This document shows, one piece after another, positions 1 to 7,713 of a DNA stretch of 10,661 nucleotides. This stretch comes from Rhypophila decipiens (lineage: Eukaryota; Ascomycota; Sordariomycetes; Sordariales; Naviculisporaceae): contig MU858442.1 in assembly GCA_033297075.1 (NCBI GenBank), positions 1 through 10,661 on the forward strand. Reading direction: 5' to 3'. How positions within the stretch are numbered: the stretch's first letter is position 1; each line of letters begins with the position of its first letter. The notes below the pieces were generated by a model. It saw only the letters and a list, made by a program, of their open reading frames with translations. It was not told the DNA's origin and did not search any database. Position numbers and translations under genes: made by a program.

Positions 1-92
1 GTCGTTTCTTCGGATCCTACCCCCTGTCTTCAGTGTCTCCACTTTATTTTGTATGGGGTTTTCTTCGGATGGTACAACCATCCATCGCGGCA

Positions 93-123
93 TTAAGGGT
101 AGGGGTAGGGGTAGGGGTAGGGA
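93..123. repeat. telomere-like G-rich tandem repeat
   Basis: About four and a half head-to-tail copies of the hexamer AGGGGT, flanked by TTAAGGGT on the left and AGGGAT on the right. The unit is one base away from the TTAGGG telomere repeat of most filamentous ascomycetes. It could be a degenerate interstitial telomeric tract or an ordinary G-rich microsatellite; the sequence alone cannot decide. Confidence 0.75.
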
Positions 124-220
124 TGTTGTTGATGACTTTGATTTCTTGCTATTTGTATTTTCGGGTCCATCGATGGGAGTCGGCCGTGTCGCTGCTTTGA
201 AATTGGAGGCCCGGAATCAC

Positions 221-427
221 TCAGTTGGCATCATCGTCACTCCCTGTCTCCGCTGCGACAATGAGAACGACCAGAGCAGAAGAGTACATCTGGATCATTA
301 GAGGAAGCTGGTAGTTCTTGTCTGCGTCGTTGTACTGAATAATGAATAGCGAGTTGGCCCAAAGGTAGCGTTTGCTGATACATAGTGTAAAGGTCATGGT
401 GTCGGAGATGGTTTGTGAAACTTGTAT
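221..427 (-). pseudogene. HET (heterokaryon incompatibility) domain relic
   Basis: A 68-codon open stretch, closed by TGA at both ends, reads as the core of a fungal HET domain. In order it has SQTISDTMTFT, then KRYLWANSLFIIQ, then DADKNYQLPLM, then IYS-like MYSSALVVLIVAA. In HET proteins these positions correspond to the TI.DA region, the YLW.DSLCIIQD motif, and the M..IYS.A..TIVAA helix. Several usually conserved residues are changed: the Asp after YLW-V is Asn, the Cys of SLCI is Phe, and the Asp after IIQ is Tyr. There is no upstream HET N-terminal part, no credible start and no C-terminal region, because a stop falls right after the VAA segment. HET domains trigger cell death when incompatible hyphae fuse; this copy is very unlikely to work. 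Family assignment is from motif memory, but the run of matches is long. Confidence 0.8.
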
Positions 428-622
428 TCACATCCTCGTCTATCGTAAGGAAACACAGACACCTCAGACCAGAATACTACCACCACATTAACTACTTTGG
501 TACTATTGACTAGTACTAACTACACCTAATACCGATTTCTCCTGGGCACTCCAAGATGCGAAAATATCCATTGCCAAGCATATAAAATTCCAATACAACC
601 TAAGGTAGATACTACTGAAAGT
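428..622. other. intergenic, no supported gene
   Basis: About 195 bases between the HET relic and the stop codon of the 135-residue gene. I see no open frame with family resemblance. It probably carries the 3' untranslated region of the minus-strand gene ending at 623 and decayed sequence that once preceded the HET fragment. Confidence 0.4.
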
Positions 623-1125
623 CTAGACCTTGGGAGCTTCCGAGAGAGTATCCAACGCAGAAGAATCAAGAATACCCTCACTTACGAGTTTCTGAATGAA
701 TGCCTCGAGCCAGTTTTGGCAGTTTTGTCCCTGCGTTGGTTGTCCCGTTAGTGATTTTGAATGCAGAATACACAACGTACGTACCTTGGGCAACAGAGGG
801 ACAGAAACACCGTGACAAAACTTACGGCAAAGGGGTCAAGCGGGCTAGGGCTGATTCCAGGCGCGGCCACATTGTTGGCATACCCGCTAAGCTGGTCCCG
901 CCAGCTGTCGGCAATCTGCCCCAAGAAGATGATGCTGTATCGCCGGCGCGTGTTGGCCAGACTGTAGCTGGGTTTGACCTCGACCTGGTAGCCCGTAAAA
1001 GGGCTACCGACGGCGTGGTATACCCGCCCCGACTGGCCGTTCTCCTCGTCCGTGACGAAGAAGGCCCAGTGGGCGGGGACGCTCCGTCTCTCATGGTAGA
1101 CGAGCAGGTACCCGTACATGACCAT
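623..1125 (-). CDS. small fungal protein, possible LRAT/NlpC-P60-like fold
   Basis: Two exons, 1125-826 and 730-623 (135 residues), separated by a 95-nt intron at 825-731. The intron has a perfect GTAAGT donor, a CACTAAC branch site 16 nt before the acceptor, and a GCAG acceptor; phase is 0. The first ATG (1125) has A at -3; a second in-frame ATG lies two codons on and would serve equally. Exon 1 has PAHWAFFVTDEENG (His19) and GRVYHAVGSPFTGYQVEV (His37); exon 2 opens with GQNCQNWLEAFI (Cys104) and ends SEAPKV-stop. A His, a second His, then Asn-Cys-x-x-(aromatic) is the layout of LRAT-type and related circularly permuted NlpC/P60 cysteine hydrolases, so an acyl- or peptide-cleaving role is conceivable. 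That is inference; I know similar proteins only as uncharacterised small ascomycete proteins. No signal peptide or membrane segment. A TATATAAA element lies 278 bases upstream. Confidence 0.85.
731..825 (-). other. spliceosomal intron of the 135-residue gene
   Basis: Donor GTAAGT at 825-820, branch CACTAAC at 753-747, acceptor CAG ending at 731. Removing it joins DPFA to GQNCQNW in phase 0 and gives a continuous frame. Without removal the frame reads into an implausible cysteine-rich tail. Confidence 0.85.
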
Positions 1126-2115
1126 GCTGTCGGCTGAATCACGATCTGGAAACGTATTTAGTAAAGGAACTTGTGTGGCCGAGCGTGAGAATGGAAAGTA
1201 ATTGCCTTGCTGGAGTGAGAAGAGATGGATGATTTACCTATTGTTTGCTGGCAAAATGGGTGGAACCAGGAACGGAGGCTGGAATGACGGGAATCTTATA
1301 GAATGTATAAGCAACGGCTTCCAGCGAGAAATGAAAATTAGTGCGCAGGAAGATACTGGAAATTAAGACAAGAAGATAAAATCCACGGACATCTCGGGTC
1401 TGTTTATATATGTTCATCCAACGACAGTCAGGGGGAAGTTGATAAGATGACTTCATTGTAAGCGCTCAACTAAATCTGAGTATTCCTGTAGCTCATTTGA
1501 TTGTTTCAATTCTGGCCTCCGTGATGGGTCCTATTACACAATGGCTGTTGTGATTGAGGCAAAGCCGTAAGACGTTTACCGGACTCAAGTGAGCTTGTAT
1601 TGCTGGTGGTTCCCCTTGGTTGGCTGGCAATAAGCTGTTGGTTCTATCATGGCTGTCATTCAGGCGGCCGCACGGCATTAGGGCGTAGCAGATAATTATT
1701 CATGGCAGACACAACAATCGCCGCGCGTTGTGCCTTGATCGATCTAAACTTTAACCGGGTGAGCCTCTGGGTTTATAAGCTGGGCGGCTATTAGTTTCAA
1801 TTGTCACTGAGAGTTGTTGGTTATGTGACATTAACGATGGTTGTTGGCAAGCTTTGTGCTACCATGGAGTGGCTGTTGGTCTGGTGGCACTCTATGGTTG
1901 CTGGTTCCTCGCCGCAATGACTTGAGACACGTACAGGGCTGCGAGGTTTCAGCAGAAATGGCCTGTGTCATTCTGAAACATGAGTATTTCGTATAGTTAT
2001 ATTTTGATGACTATTTTGCTCGCCTTGGATCGCCATTACAAACGCTGGCTGGGTCCCATACGCCTGGTACTCACTCTGCACCATCGAGCCCTCGACCATT
2101 GTATCATGTCTCTCC
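1126..2115. other. gene-free region of about 1 kb
   Basis: Both strands hold only short open frames with no family resemblance and no codon pattern like the neighbouring genes. The part nearest 1125 must carry the promoter and 5' untranslated region of the 135-residue gene. The part nearest 2115 must carry the 3' end of the kinase-like transcript. I found no tRNA or recognisable repeat. Confidence 0.45.
1403..1410 (-). promoter_or_regulatory. candidate TATA box for the 135-residue gene
   Basis: On the minus strand the sequence reads TATATAAA, a full TATA-box match, 278 bases before the ATG at 1125. This would imply a 5' leader of roughly 240 nt, long but acceptable for a fungal gene. No transcript evidence. 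Confidence 0.35.
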
Positions 2116-3039
2116 TCAGTAACCAAAAGCCCTTGCATAGTCATCAAATGCGTCGATACAGGCTGGCTCGTCAATAAAGAGCGGGATATACTTTTCCATC
2201 CATTCACCGCCGACTTCGGCCGTATAATAAGCTTTGCAGGCCTCCCAATAGTCGGGATACCATCCAGACTGCCGCCAGTCGATGAGCGCAACGATCCTAC
2301 ATGGAGAGTCGACGGAAATAATGATGTTACTCGGATGCAGATCCCCATGTGTGAAAGTCACGGCTGCGTCGTCGGGCAGGCCGTCTCGGTATGGATCCGG
2401 AATCTCGCAGGGCTGCTTGCCAGGCCAGTGGACCTCCAAGCCAGTCCTGATCTGCAAAGACAGCCAATCGTGAAACTCGGCAACAGACTGGAAAGGCCCT
2501 GCCGGTGGTCGAGTCTCGTTGTCAGTAAAGATGATGTCGCCAAGGGGCTCGCGGTTCACGTGACCAAGGAAGGACTCGTCGTCGGGCGTTTGTTGTAGGC
2601 TGCGCAATGAGGTGACGAGAACCCGAAGTTGCGCGCAGATGCTGCTTCGCTCAGTCTGGCCTAGAGTTTCCCATCTTTCTTCCAAAGTCACGCCGTGCAA
2701 GAGTTCCATGTAGATGAAGACATCGCCGCCATCGTGCGTCCACCCATAAATCTCAGGTACTGGAAAATTGGGCAATGCGCGGCGGAGGGCCCAGAGACAT
2801 TGGCCCTCGGCGACTGTTACCCGGGGTGCCCGTCCGAATTTGACGACGAGGCCAAGTTCTTGGAACCGGGCGGGCTGGACGCCCGTCTGTGTCCATTTCG
2901 ACTGGGTTGCGCTTCTCGCACGAACATCTTCAGGCAACGGGAGTTGCGCGTCTGGTCCATTGCGCGAGAAGAATGAAGACTCGGTAAATGTTGCGAATTC
3001 TGGGGAGGGGAGACATCTGCTGGATATCGTCGCTGACAT
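2116..3039 (-). CDS. APH-family phosphotransferase-like protein
   Basis: Intact 307-residue single-exon gene. ATG at 3039 has the context AATACCATG with A at -3. It has the protein-kinase-like fold of the aminoglycoside/choline phosphotransferase (APH) family. GLVVKFG (63-69) carries the ATP-contacting Lys67. VPEIYGW (94-100) and YMELLHG (110-116) form the strand and hinge at the nucleotide site. FTHGDLHPSNIIIS (229-242) is the catalytic loop with Asp233 and Asn238. IVALIDWRQSGWYPDYWE (249-266) holds Asp254, the metal-binding counterpart of the DFG Asp. All key residues are present, so it is probably an active kinase. In filamentous fungi this family is large and mostly unassigned; the substrate is probably a small molecule, not necessarily an aminoglycoside, and the name should not be read as drug resistance. 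Cytosolic: no signal or membrane segment. No co-directed partner lies nearby. Confidence 0.92.
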   Translation of the reverse strand: MSATISSRCLPSPEFATFTESSFFSRNGPDAQLPLPEDVRARSATQSKWTQTGVQPARFQELGLVVKFGRAPRVTVAEGQCLWALRRALPNFPVPEIYGWTHDGGDVFIYMELLHGVTLEERWETLGQTERSSICAQLRVLVTSLRSLQQTPDDESFLGHVNREPLGDIIFTDNETRPPAGPFQSVAEFHDWLSLQIRTGLEVHWPGKQPCEIPDPYRDGLPDDAAVTFTHGDLHPSNIIISVDSPCRIVALIDWRQSGWYPDYWEACKAYYTAEVGGEWMEKYIPLFIDEPACIDAFDDYARAFGY

Positions 3040-3223
3040 GGTATTTTGGTTGTTTGCTAATATGGTATTGGAACTTGTGAAAATTTAAAAAGAAAGGAAT
3101 ATGACTTTGGCGTGTCGTCGCCTTGACACAAGAATTGATCAATTCGTTGGGGGATGGCAATTCTTGTTGGTGTCAGAGGAAGAAAGCTGGCCTAGGCTAA
3201 ATCGGGAAATAAACACTGGTTGG

Positions 3224-3255
3224 TGCCCCACTACTCTACCCACCCTAGTGGGGCA
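3224..3255. repeat. 10-bp perfect inverted repeat, 12-nt loop
   Basis: Left arm TGCCCCACTA (3224-3233) and right arm TAGTGGGGCA (3246-3255) are exact reverse complements. The right arm overlaps a second palindrome, GGGGCATGCCCC (3250-3261), so alternative pairings are possible. It could form a hairpin or be a dyad protein-binding site in the upstream region of the kinase-like gene. Function unknown. Confidence 0.7.
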
Positions 3256-3365
3256 TGCCCCTGGAGCAATTGGCGCTAGTCACCTGCCACCAGCTGGGCT
3301 TGACCGCTGACGTTCCTGTCTTGGCATCGCGCTAGAACCTTGGCGCCACCACTCCAACCTTTTTC

Positions 3366-3383
3366 AACGTTTGATCAAACGTT
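3366..3383. repeat. 18-bp perfect palindrome
   Basis: AACGTTTGATCAAACGTT is its own reverse complement over all 18 bases. It lies only 4 bases left of the retroelement target-site duplication. It may be a dimeric regulator site or a cruciform-prone spot that favoured the insertion; both readings are inference. Confidence 0.8.
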
Positions 3384-3387
3384 TTGT

Positions 3388-3400
3388 TCAACGAACACCT
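3388..3400. repeat. target-site duplication, left copy
   Basis: TCAACGAACACCT, 13 bases, is repeated exactly at 3645-3657 on the far side of the element with the CATC tail. Confidence 0.8.
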
Positions 3401-3644
3401 CCCACACAGCCTCAAAGCAGCAGATCCTGCTTTAGCTGCTGAAGATAGGACGCTGAACACTTGGAGAATTTAACCTCCAAGGTGATCTGCTATAACATGA
3501 CAAGAGGTACTGAGTGGTTGAAAGGTGGAAAGTAGAGGGCTTGGACGAGATAATGGCGGAATTGTATGAACCGAATGTAGTTAGCGTGTATAGGCCCTTT
3601 AGGCTTAGTGCCTCCGGGCGAAATAAATTCCATCCATCCATCCA
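3401..3644 (+). mobile_element. short non-LTR retroelement copy (5'-truncated LINE or SINE)
   Basis: A 244-bp insertion exactly bounded by the 13-bp direct repeat. It ends in a 3' simple-repeat tail (CATCCATCCATCCA) preceded by GGCGAAATAAATTC. These are the marks of target-primed reverse transcription: target-site duplication of variable length, no terminal inverted or long terminal repeats, and a short tandem 3' tail. Fungal Tad-clade LINEs and the SINEs they mobilise end in this way. The right-hand part (GGCCCTTTAGGCTTAGTGCC then CTCCGGGCG) resembles LINE 3' ends I recall from other ascomycetes; that is memory only. No reverse-transcriptase coding is present, so the copy is not autonomous. 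No convincing A/B-box pair was seen, so a 5'-truncated LINE is slightly favoured over a SINE. Element strand is set by the tail. Confidence 0.75.
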
Positions 3645-3657
3645 TCAACGAACACCT
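3645..3657. repeat. target-site duplication, right copy
   Basis: TCAACGAACACCT, identical to 3388-3400. Perfect identity suggests the insertion is fairly recent. Confidence 0.8.
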
Positions 3658-3775
3658 TTAACGAATAACTATACAACCATTTGAGCCGGCCATAACAAAG
3701 TACTTTAATATGGGTAGCAAGATTGATCACGAAGCGTCTTTGGAAGGAAAGGACTCGATGATTCTCTGTCGCTCA

Positions 3776-3843
3776 ATAACTTCATCAAGTTCCCGGGCCA
3801 TCTCGTCGGGCGCGGAAAGAAATTCCGCGCCCGTCGAAGTTAT
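3776..3843. repeat. nested hairpin with GC-rich 11-bp stem
   Basis: Inner arms CGGGCGCGGAA (3807-3817) and TTCCGCGCCCG (3823-3833) are exact complements around a 5-nt loop, AGAAA. An outer pair, ATAACTTC (3776-3783) and GAAGTTAT (3836-3843), is also exact. The stem would be very stable as RNA or single-stranded DNA. It might be a structured noncoding RNA, a terminator-like element or part of a small inverted-repeat element; nothing in the sequence decides. Confidence 0.65.
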
Positions 3844-4874
3844 CTAAGTTGGGGTCAAATGCTACTCTAGATGTCCAGAATCATACTTTGAATACAGCCA
3901 TTATTGCCTATGGCACAAAGGCCACAATAGCCGTTTGTAACAACTTCCAGGCATCGAGAGGTGGCAAGGTGCAGCACACCCACCATGGCATATATATGCC
4001 CTTCATTAGCCCCAGTCAGTCAGATGGATTCCACAGGAGAATCCATAGATTCGTCCTGACGGCCATTCACTCTAGGGCGACGGGAGTTCTCGTCTGAATT
4101 CCGTCTTCCGGCTGGATTGAAACCGCCCAAGTTTTCTTCGCGGAAGATGCCAGGCCCGAAGCCGGAGCCGCAGCCGGGGCGGAGGACGGCAAAGCCGGTG
4201 GGGCCCCGGAGCCTTGATGGATCACACCAGGTCCACTTGACCCAGACAGCTGGATCTGGCAAAGATGCAAAAAGACAAATGGGAATCGGGTCGCTAGCCA
4301 CTTTTATCTCAGTATGGGCCTCCCTCACTCACTTCCCTTTGACATTTCCACACACATAAACAAGAAGAAAACGCCAATGATGCATTTGCTAACTCAGAGG
4401 CCTCCCCGTCATGCAAAACAAACAGACGATAGGGTTTATAACTATGCCAGAAAGCTCGGCTGCGATTTTGATGGCCGTATCATTACTAATCCCGTCGAGA
4501 ACTGAGACTCGACCGATCAACATGTGTACCTTGGGTACAGGTCTTAGCCAAACAGCCAACATGTTGGCCAAGCGCTGCTGGTCCGAAATGACGAACCGGG
4601 AGGGGAATGGACTATGGATATAGTAGCACTTGCGCCTTTTGACTAGAATCAATCCAAGCAACTGATTCTCTTTGGTGAAATCGATCTATAGACAGTTAAG
4701 CCCCTTGCTCCGTATTTGCGTTTCGTGCATATTTGGAGCAGCTTTCATCATATTTGTGCTGATGAGAACATTTTACATTAACCACACCTATGTCATAACC
4801 ATGTGAGTTCCAGCAAAATTGTCAGTCGTGCATTGGTCCAAAGAATTCGGATGCTATTAGTTCAAAGTAAACAG

Positions 4875-4891
4875 ACCCCTTATTAAGGGGT
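4875..4891. repeat. palindrome with CCCCT/AGGGG halves
   Basis: ACCCCTTA and TAAGGGGT are exact complements around a single T. CCCCT (AGGGG) is the fungal stress-response element core, so this is an inverted pair of such cores; regulatory use is only a guess, as the nearest start (5536) is over 600 bases away. Confidence 0.5.
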
Positions 4892-4911
4892 ATATTTACA
4901 TCCTGAGGACC

Positions 4912-4924
4912 AGGGTTAGGGTTA
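4912..4924. repeat. short interstitial TTAGGG-type units
   Basis: AGGGTTAGGGTTA contains two telomere-type units. The run is short enough to arise by chance, but it is the second telomere-like tract in the window after 93-123. Confidence 0.4.
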
Positions 4925-5463
4925 TAGGCTCATACACCCACGGTCCACCCCATTGTGGATTCCTTTCAACCTCACTCGGCCGGCAATCTCGGCACGATAA
5001 AAGACACGCCAGACCAGGGTCCATATTTGCCAGGAGACGGCGAAATCCCAGCAGCATTCAGCTCTTTCGGTCAGCGAACACGTTATAAGTTGGTCATCAC
5101 GCTGAATCCACCATCTCTTCTCTTTCATCTAGTTCAAATTATAAAATACCTGAAGAAAGTCTTTCCTTTTTGACCTGCAAGATCAAGTCCCGCTGTGATT
5201 GGCCATCGTTATCAGTGGTTGGTTGGTCGCAGGCAACAATGCCCTCCACCTCGGCGTTAGAGCGTGTTAGCGCGTGATTCCAGGCTCGTTAGGCTGTCAC
5301 CCCTCTGCTGGCGGAGTATCCCCAATGGTCCAACAACCAACAAGGCCAATACTCCGTAGTACGACATCACCCCGGCGGTTGCCTAGAGACCTTAATCTCA
5401 ACGTCCATGTCACGACACACCCAGGCATCATGCAGCACCACTGCGGAACTCCGCGTCCAACTC

Positions 5464-5471
5464 TATATATA
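5464..5471 (+). promoter_or_regulatory. TATA box of the 650-residue protein gene
   Basis: TATATATA lies 65 bases before the ATG at 5536. It is followed by a pyrimidine-rich stretch (CTTCCTTCCTATATCCTC, then CCCTTTCTTTTG) typical of fungal transcription starts. This gives a leader of about 30-40 nt. Confidence 0.6.
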
Positions 5472-5535
5472 CAAGCACCTCCATCTTCCTTCCTATATCC
5501 TCAAGCCCTTTCTTTTGTCGCATTGTGTCGAGAAA

Positions 5536-7548
5536 ATGGCTGGGAATCTGTTTAGACACAATATCGGGCCAAATGGCGAGGTCCTTGGGATGCGAGACCT
5601 CTTGGGCCAGGAGGTCAGGGGCGATCCGATCGTCGTCCGTGGGTTTCCTTTTTTCTTGTTTTCCATGTCTTCTACCGTGGGCTAACCATTCATCACAGAT
5701 GACCCGCCACTCCCCATCAGTCTCAGCGGCGAGTTTCTCCTCTTTCTCAATGAGAACAAGCTGCCCAATGGTCGCGTAAACCCTCTGCCAAAGCTCACGC
5801 CCCAGGAGATGGCCATGTTTGCTAAACCGTACCGAGAATGGGCGCCTACACCATTTAACAACACACGCAACCCGGCAGAGTCAGCTGCCAACTTGTTCAT
5901 GTTCGCCTTCAGCGGAATGGAAGACTTGTTTGACTTTTCAGCCATTCTCAGCGGGCGATTTGAAGGTCTCTCGATGGTTGACTATGAGCTCGCCTTCAAC
6001 AAGCAGCGTGCCTGGGGCGGACTTGTCCCTCTCTCAGACCGACGCTTGAAGGAAAAGGGAATGGACCAACTCGACGACAGCCTGCCGCCCAAGAGGTTCC
6101 TCTACGCCATTGACCACCTCGAAAAGACTGACGTCTTTCTCTACTTCAACATCCCCGAAAGGCTCGGTAAAATGCGCAAGGCCTACAACAGGGTGTATGA
6201 CCACCTCGCGCAGTTCGACCAGGCTCTGGCTTCCTATTATGCGCAGCGACAAGAAACCAGAGATCCTAATTTTCAGGGCAAAGCCGCTCAGCTTTGGGCA
6301 GAGTTCTTCTTCAGCCGCGTAGAGTTTATGACCACCCGGGCCCACCAGTGGTACATGTCACATGCCAATGCACTACATGCCCAGCTTGTCGAGATGCTCC
6401 GTACCCAGCCCCCGCAAGTAGGTGACCCAAGAGGAGGTACCCGCAACCAACTCGAGATGCTCGTGCAGCGTCGAAGCAAGGCCGAACTCAGCTTGCTCAT
6501 CCCGCTCACCGGATTCAAGAACCCCCTCGCGCACTGGAAGCACCTATCTGCCCCGCCCATCGTCAACTGGACATACCACCTTCACGCGAGGGGGGCACTT
6601 CCCATCCCCGCAGGGACTTATCCCCAGGATGTGGCCCAGCGCGAGACGGTTTTTGCCAACCGACTGCAACACCTCATCGACACCCAAGGGAACAGCTCAG
6701 ATGACGCCATCCGCCGCCAAACTCAGACCTGGGCAGCCCTCGACCAAGTATCTTCCGAAATGCGCGGCAATATGTCGGTGATACCCACCCCCATCACAGA
6801 AGAACTCTGGATCACCCGTCTCAAAGCCCGCATGGCCCGTTACTCGGACCAACCGCTCGTAACCTACACCCACTGGGGCTTTGTCGCCTATAGACTGGAT
6901 TACTCGCACTCTGACGAACAGTGGTCATCTTTCCTCGCCAAGTTCAATTCCGACACTTCAGCTTGGGCCGGGACTGGCAACGAGGAAACTGTCCTCGGAG
7001 CATCTTCCATCAAACAATCGTGCAAAATCACCTGGCTAGACGGACGCGAGCACGGGATTCCCGAGAACGACATCCCCGCCGCCCGTCGCCATTTCACCTC
7101 CCTCCGCGAGAGCAAATCACCACTAATCAACAGTCTGCTCTTCCCACACGATGTCTTTCTCCTTGCCGACCGCGATGCCATAGATTCGTACCTTAACCCG
7201 CCATCCCTATCAGGACAAGACTGGATCGACACCACCGACCTAAAGTCCCACATTACCTTGATCCAGGGAGCTGGGTTTAACGCGGAGCAAGCAGCAAGGG
7301 ACAAGGAAGCACCGGGGTATAGCGGCCTGGTCTGGGTCGCGGGATGTGCATTGTTTGAGGATGTCTTCCCGGGGTTGTTCATGACGCTGTATGAGCCCAA
7401 GCAGTTGTGGAATATCTCGGCTTGCCATCCTGGTGGGGTTTATCTTGGTGCTCCGTTGGCGCGTTATCAGAGCCATTTGTGGGCGGGGTTTAATGACCTT
7501 CGGTTGGACCTTGTTCGGGCTGCGCTGGGCCAGCAGAGTCAAGCTTAA
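5536..7548 (+). CDS. uncharacterised fungal protein, 650 residues
   Basis: Two exons, 5536-5638 and 5699-7548, joined across a 60-nt intron. The start AAAATGG is the first ATG after the TATA box, with A at -3 and G at +4. Splicing is in phase 1 and makes His35. The N-terminal 34 residues join smoothly to DPPLPISLSGEFLLFLNE, which supports this start over the internal Met72. Residues 72-270 look helical and rich in aromatic and charged residues (KMRKAYNRVYDHLAQFDQAL, FFFSRVEFMTTRAHQWYMSH). Residues about 420-640 (HWGFVAYRLDYSHSDEQW near 426, then DVFLLADRDAID, GYSGLVWVAGC, LYEPKQLW) resemble a domain I associate with expanded uncharacterised ascomycete families. No signal peptide, membrane helix or known catalytic motif is visible. 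Function unknown; probably intracellular. Its 3' end faces the minus-strand apple-like exon, 165 bases away. Confidence 0.88.
5639..5698 (+). other. spliceosomal intron of the 650-residue gene
   Basis: Donor GTGGGT at 5639, branch GCTAAC at 5681-5686, acceptor CACAG ending at 5698. Another GT at 5635 gives the wrong phase. Unspliced, the first exon's frame stops within the intron, in the TAA of the branch site. Confidence 0.85.
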
Positions 7549-7713
7549 TGAGGCAGTAGCAAGTCTGTATCTATTGTCCGTGTATGTATTTATTTATCCT
7601 CGTGGCGCGCTAATAGAATGCTGAGACTTACTCAAGAATACGTCTCGTATAGTGTTAAAAACCTTTAATTCTCCATCCTGGGACTTTTCTTATACTTAAA
7701 GGTGTAATCAACC
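7549..7713. other. convergent 3' intergenic spacer
   Basis: 165 bases between the stop of the plus-strand 650-residue gene and the stop of the minus-strand apple-like exon. It must hold the 3' processing signals of the plus-strand gene. No canonical AATAAA was recognised. Confidence 0.4.

Larger units (their letters stand above)
3040..3387. other. promoter side of the kinase-like gene, with inverted repeats
   Basis: No supported gene. On the minus strand just before the ATG at 3039 there is a pyrimidine-rich leader with TTTAAAT but no clear TATA box. Further out are the inverted repeat at 3224-3255, the 12-bp palindrome GGGGCATGCCCC at 3250-3261, and the 18-bp palindrome at 3366-3383. Confidence 0.5.
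3658..5463. other. 1.8-kb region without a supported gene
   Basis: Contains the hairpin at 3776-3843, the small palindrome at 4875-4891 and TTAGGG-type units at 4912-4924. A GC-rich patch at about 4140-4215 opens several frames on both strands, but none shows family resemblance. Minus 3843-3727 (38 codons) has a protein-like run (DEMARELDEVIERQRIIESF), but it spans the hairpin and stands alone. The last 300 bases form the promoter side of the gene at 5536: TATAAAA near 5140, inverted CCAAT (ATTGG) near 5200, and direct CCAAT near 5323 and 5345. Confidence 0.4.

Noticed and set aside
237..431. 64-codon minus-strand open frame starting with MNTSFTNHL
   Set aside because: It overlaps the HET relic in a different frame; the HET frame carries the recognisable motifs and this one has none.
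700..1137. 145-codon plus-strand open frame, and a second minus-strand frame at 822-1142
   Set aside because: Both are shadows of the minus-strand 135-residue gene, which has a perfect intron and protein-like motifs; the shadow frames read across its intron and are Arg/Pro/Ser rich.
1678..1760. Possible tRNA-like or noncoding RNA region
   Set aside because: No acceptor stem, TTCGA loop or matching cloverleaf could be paired by eye.
2335..2976. Several plus-strand and minus-strand frames inside 2116-3039
   Set aside because: Antisense or shifted shadows of the kinase-like gene, which has all its catalytic motifs in one frame.
4020..4359. Three overlapping frames (two minus, one plus) in a GC-rich patch
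   Set aside because: Open mainly because of local GC content. Proline/alanine/arginine-rich translations, no consistent frame, no splice context and no family resemblance.
4389..4661. 90-codon minus-strand frame and overlapping 70-codon plus-strand frame
   Set aside because: The minus frame has a mildly protein-like look but no motif I recognise, no promoter and no conserved ending; too weak to call a gene.
4922..5173. Opposed 68- and 72-codon frames
   Set aside because: The 72-codon plus-strand frame begins at GTG rather than ATG, and neither frame shows any motif; the sequence fits promoter DNA of the gene at 5536.
6900..7542. 166- and 100-codon minus-strand frames
   Set aside because: Antisense to the strongly protein-like exon 2 of the 650-residue gene; typical shadow frames.
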